Assembly (NCBI GenBank): GCA_031002005.1
Contig: CM061914.1
Span: 190,172,685 to 190,236,684, forward strand
DNA from: Vandiemenella viatica
Taxonomy: Eukaryota; Arthropoda; Insecta; Orthoptera; Morabidae
Length of the DNA: 64,000 nt
Reading direction: 5' to 3'
Within the stretch, counting starts at the first letter, position 1. Each line of letters starts with the position of its first letter. The notes beneath the pieces are model-generated. The model ran no database searches and was not told where the DNA came from. It saw only the letters and a list, made by a program, of their open reading frames with translations. This document shows, one piece after another, positions 10,600 through 20,591 of this stretch. Position numbers and translations under genes: made by a program.

Positions 10600-11160
10600 T
10601 TTTATTGCGTTGGAGCACACGCTCTGGTGGCAATTCCCTGTCATCTAATTACCACTTCTTAATTTTTTAAATTATCTTACACAATTTGAGCGTTAAATTC
10701 TTCCCCATCTACTTTCGCGAGTTACAAATTTTAAATTCCTTCAGTGTTTATTTCTTTTTTTTACTGCTTAACGTCTCTTAACAGCGAGGTCTTTAGAGAC
10801 GGGAAAGAATGCGGGCAAGGAATGGGAAGGAATTCGGCCATGGTATTTTGAAGGAAGCATCCCAGCATTTGCCTGGAGTGATTTGGGAGCGTTTTTGGTA
10901 AACTATTCGCCATTTGGTAATTTCTTCCAATCCCTGACACCCTTACCCACAAAAGAAAATTTTTCCACTACCTTGTGCATGAAATCACGTGCCAGCTTGT
11001 GATCATGGTCGCCTTTCCCCTTCCATGCACTATTTCTAATTCTTCGACCAATATCCCTCCAAGCCCCATCACCAACATATGCCCTGTACATTCCCAGCAC
11101 TCTCTTCACCCTCCTCCTGTCCTCCAATGTCTCCCAATCCAGTTCGTTATCATATCAGTT
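10600..11160 (-). pseudogene. NLR-A retrotransposon fragment with nested SINE
   Basis: The left end is the NLR-A 3' terminus (GGAGCACACGCTCTGGTGGC). The minus strand then encodes EDRRRVKRVLGMYRAYVGDG, HDHKLARDFMHKVVEKFSF and GKGVRDWKKLPNGE, the family's C-terminal signature (DHDHKLALDFRHKGVGRFSF in better copies). A SINE piece interrupts it at 10750-10887. RT core absent; dead. Confidence 0.75.
10750..10887 (-). mobile_element. 5'-truncated SINE nested in NLR-A
   Basis: A reversed SINE tail and core (poly-T, GGCCATGGTATTTTG, GCCTGGAGTGATTTGGG) without the tRNA head. The flanks AGTGTTT (10743-10749) and AGCGTTT (10888-10894) look like a slightly decayed target duplication. Confidence 0.7.
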
Positions 11161-11240
11161 ACTGGCCGGAAATGTAAAATTGTGTTCATACCTTTCTTCT
11201 ATACCGTCGGTATTCTATAAAATGGGGTTAAGTAAAGTAA

Positions 11241-11585
11241 GAAGCATTTGAAATGTGGTGCTACAGGAGAATGCTGAAAATTAAGTGGACTGGACAAAGT
11301 AAGAAATGAACGACTTTTGGAAATGATGGTCGAGGAAAGAAGTTTGTGGAAAGAAACTTACAGAAAGAAGAGACAGGCTGGTAGGTCATATTTCGAGACA
11401 TGCTGGATTGGTTAATTTGCTGGTGGAGGGAACAGTCGAAGGTAAGAACTGTACAGGAAGACAGAGATTAGAATATATGAAGCAGATAATTGAGGACGTG
11501 GGTTGTAAGGGGTATGTAGAAATGAAGAGGTTAGTACAGGAAGGAGGATTGCATCAAACCAGTCGAAAGACTGACGACAGAAAAA
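11241..11585 (+). pseudogene. 5'-truncated RTE-like element with 11-bp target duplication
   Basis: This 345-bp piece is closely similar to the 3' end of the RTE-like element at 49.9-53.2 kb (52885-53235), including AAATGTGGTGCTACAGGAGA and the terminal GCATCAAACCAGTCGAAAGA. The flanks AAGTAAAGTAA (11230-11240 and 11586-11596) are identical. The repeat is simple enough that part of it could be a 3' tail rather than a target copy. Only the last stretch of ORF2 and the 3' UTR remain. Confidence 0.8.
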
Positions 11586-11796
11586 AAGTAAAGTAAAAAC
11601 CATTGTAGTGGATGAAACAGTGACTTCTTAGATAGAGGTAGTCTTAAAACTAAAAGATGCAAACAATTAGAATAGGAAACGACGATCAAAAGAGACGGAA
11701 GTGAAAAAGGGGAGTGCTATACGGTAGCGCTGTTAATTCTTCTAATGAAATGTTGGCGTCGATGGTTTACAGTCAGAAGTTAGGTTTTTTGCAGAT

Positions 11797-12060
11797 GATA
11801 TAACGGATAAAGAGCTGGAATATTATTGAATGGAAGACAGGAGGAGGGTGAAGAGTTTCATAGGAGTGTACAAGGAGTAAAATTGTGATGAGGCACGGAA
11901 AGATATTCATAGAAAAATTGGAAGTAGAGTGTTGTAGGGCAATGTTGACTATGGCTACGAGAAGGCACTCGATTTCGGAATTAATGAAGTGAACAACTTT
12001 GTTTTGCAGGTGACGAACGTGGGGAAAGCAATAAATCCCTAATTGAAGTGATCCAAACAC
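11797..12060 (+). pseudogene. diverged NLR-A C-terminal remnant
   Basis: A decayed frame reads MEDRRRVKSFIGVYKE, then DEARKDIHRKIGSRV and EKALDFGINEV, matching the NLR-A tail with stops and frameshifts. It is the most degraded NLR-A copy in the window. Confidence 0.55.
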
Positions 12061-12750
12061 ACCCAAATGACAGTGTAGGTAGCTAACGAAATAGTCTCCA
12101 TCTGCGATATTGTCGTAGCGTTGTGTTACATCATAACTACGTGATGCCGGATATTGTATCCAAATCACAGACAACAAGACTCGGAACGTGGCTGCTCGTT
12201 CATTAAATGTTATTAATTGAGACAATAGACTCGTAAACTATTTGTCAAGAGCTTTAAACAAAACTACCAACTCAATTCCCCGCGCGCTAATAGCGATCTA
12301 GAACGTGTTTAGAGAACCTTAACAGAAACTAAACAGTAGTAGTTGTTAATTTTTTTAAATAACTATACAGTAATTACAACTGCTAATTGAAATTCAACAG
12401 AGAGATTGTAAACAGCCAGGGAAGTAATTTGAATCTTGTTAAAATTACTATAGGTCAAATAACAACTGAAATAAGCCAAAAACAAGGTGAAAATAGGCAT
12501 AAACACTATTGTTGTTTGCTAATTGCTGTCGAAATGTTTTTAATGCAGTTTACGTCCAACTTACGGGTGTGTGTAAAGTAACATTACCTTGAAATGCAAA
12601 CATTTGTTCACTTCGTTCACACTTAACAAACTGCACTGCCTGACAGAATAAAAAGTGAAGCACCCAGAAGGAAAGGAACAAACGAAGTGAAACTTTACGG
12701 GTTGACAGTGGTTACAAAATCGAGTCAAATTTACAATTAAAAAACTTGGC
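12061..12750. other. unassigned DNA
   Basis: AT-rich with only small chance ORFs. No repeat family recognised. Confidence 0.35.
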
Positions 12751-13020
12751 AGTGTGAACCCGTTGATCAGTATGGTGTTGCACCCCCTCTGTCCTGGATG
12801 CATGCACTGATTCTGTTGTGAAGGCTGTCATGAAGCCGTTGTATCCTCTCCTGAGGCAAGCTGGCCACAACTGTTGTAACTTGTTAGTATGAGCCCACTT
12901 GTCAGTATGACGTTGCACCCCCTCTGTCCTGGATGCATGCACTGATTCTGTTGTGAAGGCTGTCATGAAGCCGTTGTAGTCCTCTCCTGAGGCAAGCTGG
13001 TCACAACTGTTGTAACTGGT
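12751..13020. repeat. tandem duplication, 135-bp unit x2
   Basis: AGTGTGAACC at 12751 and AGTATGAGCC at 12886 start two near-identical units that each contain GCACCCCCTCTGTCCTGGAT and TGTCATGAAGCCGTTGTA. An open frame runs through both on the minus strand only because the unit length is a multiple of three. I do not call it a gene. Confidence 0.85.
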
Positions 13021-13215
13021 CCTTGATATCCTGGATACTGGCACTGGGACGGAGTTGACGTCAGAGCTGGTCCCACACATGTTCTATCGGGGACAGGTCT
13101 GGGAATCTTGCTGGCCACAGGAGTACCTCAACATCACGCAGAGACACGTGCCGTGTGTGGACGAGCATTGTCCTGTTCAAAGATGGCGCCACGATACTGA
13201 CACATGAGAAGTAAC
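13021..13215. repeat. probable interspersed arthropod repeat
   Basis: The text around CATTGTCCTGTTCAAAGATG and CGCCACGATACTGACAC resembles a repeat I have seen in other arthropod genomes. I cannot name its class. Confidence 0.35.
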
Positions 13216-14480
13216 ACGTCTACATATATACTCTGCAGTTTACACACTTATGGGTGGCAGAGGGTGCTCAGCACCAAAACTAATATCTTCGCTGTGAGTT
13301 ACAATCCCGAATGGTACGAGGGAAAAAAAGAATTCATATAAGAATCAGTGCGGCATCTTATTTCACTTATGTTATCACTCCTCTCATTGCGGCCCAAATA
13401 GGTTGGTGGACGAAGTATTTCATCGCACTCATAAGTGAAAGTGGGAGTACACATGTTTACCAATAAGTTTAAACGAAACGTGCGTCGTCTATCTACCAGA
13501 GACTCCCAGCCTAGTCTACTAATCAGTTCTGTGACGCTTCCATAAGGACTGTAGCAAGCGGTCACGAATCGAGCGGCTCTTCTCTGTACTTTCTCTATAC
13601 TGTCAATCAACCCCTTACGAAACCGATCCCAAATGGCACAACAGTAGTCCAAATGTGGACGCACAAGAGATTTGTACGCTATCTGCTTTGTTTGTTCATT
13701 ACAGTTTTACAAGATTGGACCTATGAATCGCAGCCTAGAATTAGCTCTACCTACTAAGGAATTAATGTGTATGTCCCATTTCATATTCCTTTGTACTGTT
13801 ACTCCCAAATATTTCACGGAATGGGCCATATCAACAACTGAACTTTTTATCTCGTATTTCAGAACAATCGGAATTCTTTTTGTTAATTATGCTCATTGTC
13901 TTGCACTTTTTACAATTTAGTGTGAGATGCCACTCAGCGCACCATGCCAAAATAACATCCAGATCACGCTGAATTTCTAAGCAATAGGCCAAATTCCTTA
14001 CTTCCCTATAAATAACCGCATCATCAGCAAACAATCGAAAAATGCTTTTCACTTTGTCACCGAGATCGTTTATAAAAATTAAGAAAAGAAGTGGTCCTAT
14101 TACACTTTCCTTGAGGTACACCCGATGTAACATCTAGATTAGAAGAACTTTCGCCTTCAACGACGACATACTGCGACCGACAAGTAAAAAATCCTTTATC
14201 CATTTACAAAGCTGATCCGATGTACCGTACGCTCGAAATTTCGCTAAAATCCTGTTGTGTGCAACAGAGAGGAAGTATTCCTGAAAATAAAATTAAAAAA
14301 GTACATGGTCTTGCGAAATTGCAATTATAACTTCCATTACGTCATGAGTAAAATATAGAGCCAGCTGTGTTCCACATGACCTTTTCTGCCGAAATCCGTC
14401 TTACTTCGGTGTAAGAAAATTGATTTCTCTAAAAAAATTCGTAATGTTCGAGCATTTAATATGCTCCATATTTTCTATTG
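13216..14480 (-). pseudogene. non-LTR family NLR-B, RT and C-terminus
   Basis: This is a second non-LTR family (NLR-B) whose 3' end carries a CTACAT-type tail and TGGCAGAGGGTGCTCAGCAC. Minus strand, 5' to 3': decayed upstream RT (about 14400-14230); [28 protein letters not shown] (motif B region); FRLFADDAVIYREV (motif C, FADD); then MRPHLDYCCAIWDRFRKGL, QRRAARFVTACYSPYGSVTE and RCRTDSYMNSFFP. Frameshifts and stops make it inactive. The layout fits the jockey/CR1 group. The endonuclease is missing. Confidence 0.75.
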
Positions 14481-15190
14481 CAAACAGATGTTATAGATAT
14501 GGTTCAGTAGTTAATAGAATCTCTTTGATCTCCTTTTTTTTAAATGGGGGGGGGGGGCGCAGGATGTCCGTGACGTACCGTTGTGACGTCATAGTTCCCT
14601 CAGTCACTACCAGCCGTGACCTTAAGTCACACCCGATGACTCCACACACCATGACACGTATCCATATCATTGGAAGAATGGGAACTCTCCCCATGTCGCC
14701 ATCATTACTGGCTGACGATGGTCATCCGAAAGCTAGAGCAGATCCACGATTCATCGTTGTACACAATTCGACGACATTCACTAGCAATCCAGGGCCGTAC
14801 TTCGATCGATAGGTAGTAAGTTCGATGACACCCTGTAATGTCTCTGAAGCCTTTACACCCCCTCCCCCCATCTTGGTTACCGACCTCTGCAACGTAGTAG
14901 CTGATGTCTAACTAGAGCGCAGTGACAGCAACGAGGGGAGAGAAATGTTCACTCGAATTAGCACACCATTCGTGCTTGAAATTAGCTACCAAAAAATACA
15001 GGGTACCGGTACGTCAAAAAGAACTCTACAATTTTGGAATGATATAGCAATTTTTGTGATAACTTACAGAATCGGTAAATGTGTCTTTGAGTAGCGAAAA
15101 AAAAACCCTGACATTTAATGCACTTGGTGAATCAGTACGCCATTCCGCCACCAGGAACGCCAGCACAGTGCACAGTTAAAATGGTGAGGA
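14481..15190. other. unassigned; part resembles an interspersed repeat
   Basis: 14540-14830 (a G-run, GACGTCATAGTTCCCTCAGT, CAGGGCCGTACTTCGATC) looks like a dispersed arthropod repeat of unknown class. The rest shows nothing. Confidence 0.3.
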
Positions 15191-15199
15191 CATGACCGC

Positions 15200-15675
15200 T
15201 GTGTCTTTGGTTTTATGAAACAAAGTCTGCAACAACTGTTCGTCGTAAATTTTGTTACAAGACGATATTATGAAAATAATTGCGTGGTTTAAAGACTGCC
15301 AGTTGGAGTTAAACGCTAAAAAGTGACAAGATATCGTGTAAGTAAATAGGGGACACCATTTAGCTCTGAGCATACAATTAATGGTACTGTCCTTAGAACG
15401 GTAGATTCCGCTAAATACCTAGGGGTAACAATTCGCAACAATTCGTCGTGGAATGAGCATATAGACAGATGTAATTGGAAAATCAAATTGTACGCTCCGA
15501 TTTACAGGTCGTAATTTAAAACGATACACTCCGCAAGTTAAATCGATTTCATACAAGTCACTAGTGCGTCGTCACTTAGAATATTGTTGTTCGTATGGGG
15601 TCCCCATCAAAAGGGGTTAATGGAGGCATTAGAGAAGGTCCAAAGAAGAGCCGCCCGATTCGTGACAGGTATATA
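15200..15675 (+). pseudogene. NLR-B-like RT fragment, 5' half (target of mariner)
   Basis: The plus strand reads WFKDCQLELNAKK (15281-15320, frameshifted), DSAKYLGVTIRNNSSWNEHI (15406-15465), YKSLVRRHLEYCCS and ALEKVQRRAARFVTG. It is then cut at a TA by the mariner-like element and resumes at 17846. Stops and frameshifts were present in addition to the insertion. Confidence 0.75.
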
Positions 15676-15946
15676 CCAAGTGAGTTTTTTATCTTGAGAC
15701 AACTAAATATCTCGAAAACTACAAATCCGATCAAAAAAAGTGGGTAATAAAAATTGTTCGTCTCGACGGGGGACATCCGATGATACCAAATTTGACTCCC
15801 CACCCCCACCCCCTAGGGGTGGGGGAAGGGGGAGAAAAAAAACTTAAATAGGAACCCCCATTTTTTATTGCAGATTCTGATTCCCCGGAAAAAACTACCC
15901 CTATTTGACCCCCAATTCGAGTCATTTTGGTCGATAGATGGCGCTG

Positions 15947-16050
15947 CATTTCTCAGAGTTTTCTCATTACTTGATGTACTTCCATTGCGTTCACATCGTC
16001 GCTCATTTCTCAGAGTTTTCTCATTACTTGATGTACTTTCATAGCGTTCA
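15947..16050. repeat. 57-bp direct duplication before transposase gene
   Basis: CATTTCTCAGAGTTTTCTCA through GCGTTCA occurs at 15947 and again at 16004, with two or three differences. It covers the likely 5' leader and promoter region of the transposase. Confidence 0.85.
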
Positions 16051-16092
16051 TAACATCTCTGATTTATTTACTTCGTTCTGTTGCACGTGTCA

Positions 16093-17160
16093 ATGAGAAT
16101 GCAGGCTATAACGTTGCAAGAAAAAATTGAAATGGTCTACATTTATGGAGAATGTCGCAAGAATATCGATAATGCTGTTGATCTTTATGCTCATCGTTTT
16201 CCAGACCAGCCTCGATCGCGCGCTTCTTTTTACCGTATTATCCAACAGTTCACTCAGGAGGGAAGTGTGCACACAAACAAACGAAAGCGGCGAAGGACGA
16301 TAGCTGGAGAAAATAACGAAGTTGCAGTTTTAGCTGCAGTGGCTTATAACCCTCACATTAGTACTCGACAAATAAGTCGTGAATCAGGAATTTCTCAGAC
16401 TACTGTTTGTCAGATTTTGCATCGTAGAAAATACCATCCGTTCCATGTTTCGTTGCATCAAGAACTTCACGGCAATGATTTCGATAATCGATTGACATTT
16501 TGCCGATGGTCGCTACAGAAAATACAAGAAGAACCCCATTTCTTTGCTCGAGTACTGTTTTCGGATGAATCCACTTTTACTAACCACGGCACCATTAATC
16601 GACACAACATGCATTATTGGAGTGTGGAAAACCCGCATTGGTTACGCCAAGTTGAACATCAGCGTCCGTGGAATGTAAATGTTTGGTGTGGGATAATTGG
16701 GGACAAACTTATTGGTCCACATTTTATCCATGGACATTTCAATGGGGAGAAATATCAACAACTCTTAGAGGACGTACTGCCAACATTGCTTGAAGACGTA
16801 CCCTTAGACGTGCGACAAACAATGTGGTTTCAACATGACGGTTGTCCAGCACATTTTGCTGTAAGATCGCGGGAAGTGTTAGATCGTCTGTACAATCGTC
16901 GATGGATCGGAAGAGGAGGTCCAGTGCCGTGGCCTGCAAGATCACCAGATCTCACTTCGCCTGATTTTTTTTTATGGGGATACTTGAAGAATGAAGTTTA
17001 CAGTGAAGTGCCAACAACGCCTGAAAACATGATTGAACGAATTACCAACGCTTGTCAAAAAATCACGCCGGATATGCTTCTTAGTTGCGTCGAATCATTC
17101 CAAGAGCGGGTAAATAAATGCATCGATGTCGGTGGTGATATTTTCGAGCACTTGCTTTAG
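16093..17160 (+). CDS. mariner-superfamily transposase (DD41D spacing)
   Basis: A 355-codon open frame with no stop or frameshift. The first ATG is at 16093; an alternative is 16099. Residues 1-115 form two helix-turn-helix-like parts for TIR binding, linked by a basic patch NKRKRRRT (62-69, possible nuclear localisation); the second contains STRQISRESGISQTTV. The catalytic DDE/D domain follows: LFSDEST (Asp 158), FQHDGCPAHF (Asp 249) and SPDFFLWGYLKNEVY (Asp 291), with PARSPDL just before. There are 41 residues between the second and third Asp, not the 34 of classical mariner, which suggests a DD41D-type lineage of IS630/Tc1/mariner. Length is normal for the superfamily. It cuts and pastes the element flanked by the 273-bp TIRs. 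All catalytic residues are present, so it may be functional. Confidence 0.93.
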   Translation: MRMQAITLQEKIEMVYIYGECRKNIDNAVDLYAHRFPDQPRSRASFYRIIQQFTQEGSVHTNKRKRRRTIAGENNEVAVLAAVAYNPHISTRQISRESGISQTTVCQILHRRKYHPFHVSLHQELHGNDFDNRLTFCRWSLQKIQEEPHFFARVLFSDESTFTNHGTINRHNMHYWSVENPHWLRQVEHQRPWNVNVWCGIIGDKLIGPHFIHGHFNGEKYQQLLEDVLPTLLEDVPLDVRQTMWFQHDGCPAHFAVRSREVLDRLYNRRWIGRGGPVPWPARSPDLTSPDFFLWGYLKNEVYSEVPTTPENMIERITNACQKITPDMLLSCVESFQERVNKCIDVGGDIFEHLL

Positions 17161-17182
17161 AATTGTTGTTAGAAACAAACAC

Positions 17183-17305
17183 GTGAGAGGCGAGGGGACT
17201 CACCAAAAACAAGCACCCCGATGGTGAGAGGCGAGGGGACTCACCAAAAACAAGCACCCCGATGGTGAGAGGCGAGGGGACTCACCTAAATCTAGCACCC
17301 CAAAG
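17183..17305. repeat. 41-bp tandem repeat x3 after transposase gene
   Basis: Units start at 17183, 17224 and 17265 with GTGAGAGGCGAGGGGACTCA. The third is slightly diverged (CACCTAAATCTAGCACCCC). The array lies 22 bp past the stop codon, still inside the transposon. Confidence 0.9.
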
Positions 17306-17845
17306 GGAACAGAAAATTACTACGTCCACGTCGTTGTTCCTGGGTAACGCAAAAAGTAATGTTTGACTTTCGCTATCTGCTAAAGAATTTGCATCAGTGC
17401 ATTTTGAAATAATGTCCATTCCCATCCCTCAAGTTTGGAGGTGGGTGGTGTTATTGAATAGTTTTTGAAAAATATCAATCACATTAACTTGTATTTTGCT
17501 GATCTGATGTGTATTTCACGAGATATCCTCATTTTTAAATGGATTTTTGCTTATTTTGATTTTTGTCGATTGCAGCGCCATCTATCGACCAAAATGACTC
17601 GAATTGGGGGTGAAATAGGGGTAGTTTTTTCCGGGGAATCAGAATCTGCAATAAAAAATGGGGGTTCCTATTTAAGTTTTTTTTCTCCCCCTTCCCCCAC
17701 CCCTAGGGGGTGGGGGTGGGGAGTCAAATTTGGTATCATCGGATGTCCCCCGTCGAGACGAACAATTTTTATTACCCACTTTTTTTGATCGGATTTGTAG
17801 TTTTCGAGATATTTAGTTGTCTCAAGATAAAAAACTCACCCTGTA

Positions 17846-18140
17846 TATATATATATATAGCTGGAGGGAAAGCGTAAGTGCGATGTTGAAGGAGTTTACT
17901 TGGGAAGTCCTGGAACACCAAGGTGTTGCTCTCGACAGAAGCTAATTGAAAAATTCAAGACTGACGTATTTCGGAATGACAGCGAACAAATGTTGCTACC
18001 AGCAACTTTCAAATCTAGGAATGGGCGCGAAAATAAGATAAGAGAAATCAGGGCCAGAACCGATTCTTTTCTGTACTCATTTTTTCCACGAGTGATTAGG
18101 GAATGGAATAGAAAGGATTTACCGGGTGAATAAACTTAAA
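17846..18140 (+). pseudogene. NLR-B-like RT fragment, 3' half
   Basis: It continues the ORF interrupted at 15675. SWRESVSAMLKEFTWEVLEH and then, one frame over, RQKLIEKFKTDVFRN, EIRARTDSFLYSFFPRVIRE and WNRKDLPGE. This matches the C-terminal RCRTDSYMNSFFPRTIRGWN of other NLR-B copies. Confidence 0.75.
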
Positions 18141-18159
18141 ATCTGACAGGAGTAGCTTT

Positions 18160-18367
18160 CGATAAAGCACTCCGGCCATCCTGATCCGGGTTTTCCATGG
18201 TATTTCCGAATTACTCCAGGCGAATGCTGGGATGGTTCCTCACAATAGCCCATGGGCGCCTCCTGCCATATCTCGTATATCCCTTCCAAACTGTTACCCT
18301 TTCGGATAGGTGCAATGCACCCTCCGCCACACACTTTTAGTGAATCGCGGAGTAATAATAATAATAC
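18160..18367 (+). mobile_element. 5'-truncated SINE of a second subfamily
   Basis: CCATCCTGATCCGGGTTTTC, then TACTCCAGGCGAATGCTGGG and an (AAT)n tail at 18353-18367. The core is shared with the main SINE family, but the tail is AAT rather than poly-A and the 3' body differs. Confidence 0.55.
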
Positions 18368-18369
18368 TG

Positions 18370-19460
18370 TGAAGAACCCCCAAGTAGGCTGTAAGCACCT
18401 TAGAATTTTAGCAAATTCTAGTTTTGCTTAGGCGGGACTTAGAAATTTCGAGAAGAGCAGTTTTCAACTTTAAGGAATTTCCCGTAATCTCCCTACAGTT
18501 ACAATTCATCATAAAAATAATTTAAAAGTGTATTTATCATATCGGGAAACGTTTAGTTTAAGAGATATTCCCGTTTGTTCACGTTTTGAAACACGCGATC
18601 GTAAAAGTAGAAAAACTAAGATTCGCAATATCTTTAAATCGCGTAAAGCTACAACCTAACTTTTATCTCCAGCTGTAGTCAGCACTATCTCCGATATTTT
18701 GGTAATAAAATTAAGTAATTTGGTAAAGGTTAATTAGTGATTTTAATTAAGAGAAAAAAATAAACTTTTTATTAAAAGAGATATTAAATTAAAAATTACA
18801 TCAGTGGATAGCCCTAATTAAGACGATTTCATACATATATGGGTTTCCATAAAAAGTTTTAGTATTTGTCTGGTAATTAAGTTTTTGAAAATTGATTGTC
18901 GAGTGGAAGTTTCGGGAAAGTCCACAAAGTCCGCCAAGATTGGTCACGTGACCAGTTCAATTTTAAGACAGTAGAAACCTTTTGGAATAGTAAATTAAAT
19001 TAAAATAGATAGAACAGGATGATAGAAAGTCCCTGTAAAAATCTCAGATTAAACAATCGTATACTTTTAAAGATATTAATTAAAGAAAGATTTGCCAAGG
19101 TCATAGGCGCGCGCCGGGCTATAATAGTTCGTGCGGTAAGCACACGTTGTCTAACTGAACATACAGATTAAGCTACAAACAGTAGCGGGACTGTTCATTA
19201 AACCGTTGAGGTAGTGAAAAAAAAAAAAAAAAAAAAAAAACACACACGTTGTCTCATTTTTACGCCGGGAAGTGATCGAGCAACTCCGCGCATGACTTTA
19301 TCAGTGATGTTAAAAGAGGAACTTAGCAAAATGTAGTCTGTCTTTCATTACTTTCGGTTTCGTCTGGCCTGTACTTCGGGAAAAGTATGTGAAGGAACAT
19401 TACTTCGGTTTTGTCGCAGGTCGTAACTTGCTATGCTGGTCAGTGAACTATGTTCGACCA
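18370..19460. other. AT-rich DNA, unassigned
   Basis: No coding domains. A 23-base A run sits at about 19217-19240, flanked by CACACGTTGTCT on both sides (19141 and 19245). That could mark a retroposed insert of about 90 bp. Confidence 0.3.
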
Positions 19461-19479
19461 TGTTGGATGTTGTCGGGTT

Positions 19480-19740
19480 ATATAACAACTCTAATTCTTA
19501 ATAAGAACTTGTAAATTCACTACAGGGGTTCGGTCGGTTTAAATTTCTCTCCACAACCTGCAACTTTTGGTAAAGAGTGTTCGATTTGCCAGCTCAACTG
19601 TAAAATGCATATTTAAAGTGTGACTTTGAAATAAAACTTTGGATTTTCTAGAAGTGAACTTGTGTGCTTCAGTAGATAGCTTACAACCTTTTCTCTATTT
19701 GTGGTTTAACAAATATTGTGGCGACCTCAAGCATTTAGGT
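19480..19740 (+). other. possible LTR end with primer-binding-like site
   Basis: AATAAA at 19630 (polyadenylation-like), then ~85 bp later TGGCGACC at 19719, the start of the tRNA-Arg-type primer binding sequence used by some insect Gypsy-group elements. No partner LTR or gag-pol is visible. Tentative. Confidence 0.25.
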
Positions 19741-20591
19741 TGAGTTATCCGGCTGCATGGTCAAGTCTAAATTATTTCGTAAATTTGAGTCAACATCAAG
19801 AGTAAGTTGAGGCACTAAGGATATACTTCAGCCCCGGTATCAGCCTTGGGTCTTACAAGGCCTACAATTTACTCTTGCAGCACATTAGTGTTGTAGATAA
19901 GGTCGCTCGTGGAGAATTCTGTACCGAAATGTTGCATCGGATAGAGGACGATGAAACATTTCTGAAGACATGACCGCATGACAAATGGTAGTCGCATCAA
20001 ACCAAGATGACAACTGACACTCTTATGTGAAAGTTGAAGTTGTCTGCTACAAAATGACATTTCTACCGATTCTGTAAGTTGTCGCAGTAACTCTCAACAT
20101 CATTGCAAAGTTGTAGAGTCCTTTTTCACTCACCCTGTAGTTTAATTAATGGTAACCTTCAGAAATTGAGAATTCTGGCGATGCGAAACTTTCCACTGGA
20201 GGGATCTCCATACAGCGTTAGCAGGCAGGTCGGAGTAATATTTCCCCTCCAGCCTGCCCCGGAATATAAAAGTTGAGTCGCCAATTTTCATCTCCGGCGA
20301 TGGAGAAGAAAGATTTTTCGCTTCTGTGGAGGCGAGCCGGGATTCTTGGCGGTTTTTGAATAATTCAAGTCGCAATTAGCCGTTTTCCGGTCGGCGTGGC
20401 GGCGGGAACTTTTGTTCGCGGTGGTTGGTAATATTTGGTCGAATGCGGCCGCCCGCCCGTGCGCCGGCTTTGTTGGGAACTGATTACTTTCCGCTCGTCC
20501 CGTCTACTCACCTGCAGCGGCCATTGTTCACCGCAGCCATGTTTCACCCGGTAACACAATAAGGATTAGACACACGTTTCGATGCTGCATC
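19741..20591. other. unassigned; GC-richer island at 20150-20560
   Basis: 19860-20140 ends in TTTTTCACTCACCCTGTAG, resembling one end of a mariner-type repeat with no partner. 20150-20560 is GC- and CpG-rich (GCGGCCGCCCGCCCG near 20446) and shows no repeat features. It may be unique host sequence such as a regulatory region or CpG-rich exon edge. Confidence 0.35.

Larger units (their letters stand above)
15676..17843 (+). mobile_element. complete mariner-superfamily transposon, 273-bp TIRs
   Basis: The terminal inverted repeats are 15676-15948 and 17571-17843, both 273 bp, differing by eye at about four positions (three at the outermost bases). A TA dinucleotide flanks each end (15674-15675, 17844-17845). 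One transposase gene lies between. Two internal tandem repeats flank the gene: a 57-bp duplication (15947-16050) and a 41-bp triplication (17183-17305). The outer bases read CCAAGTGAG on the left and CAGGGTGAG on the right. It sits inside a non-LTR RT fragment. TIR identity and an intact ORF suggest a recent arrival. Confidence 0.95.

Noticed and set aside
12712..13080. 122-codon open frame, minus strand
   Set aside because: It is produced by the 135-bp tandem duplication (multiple of three) and has no protein-like motif.
14420..14812. 130-codon plus-strand ORF
   Set aside because: It covers a G-run and an interspersed repeat-like segment. No domain.
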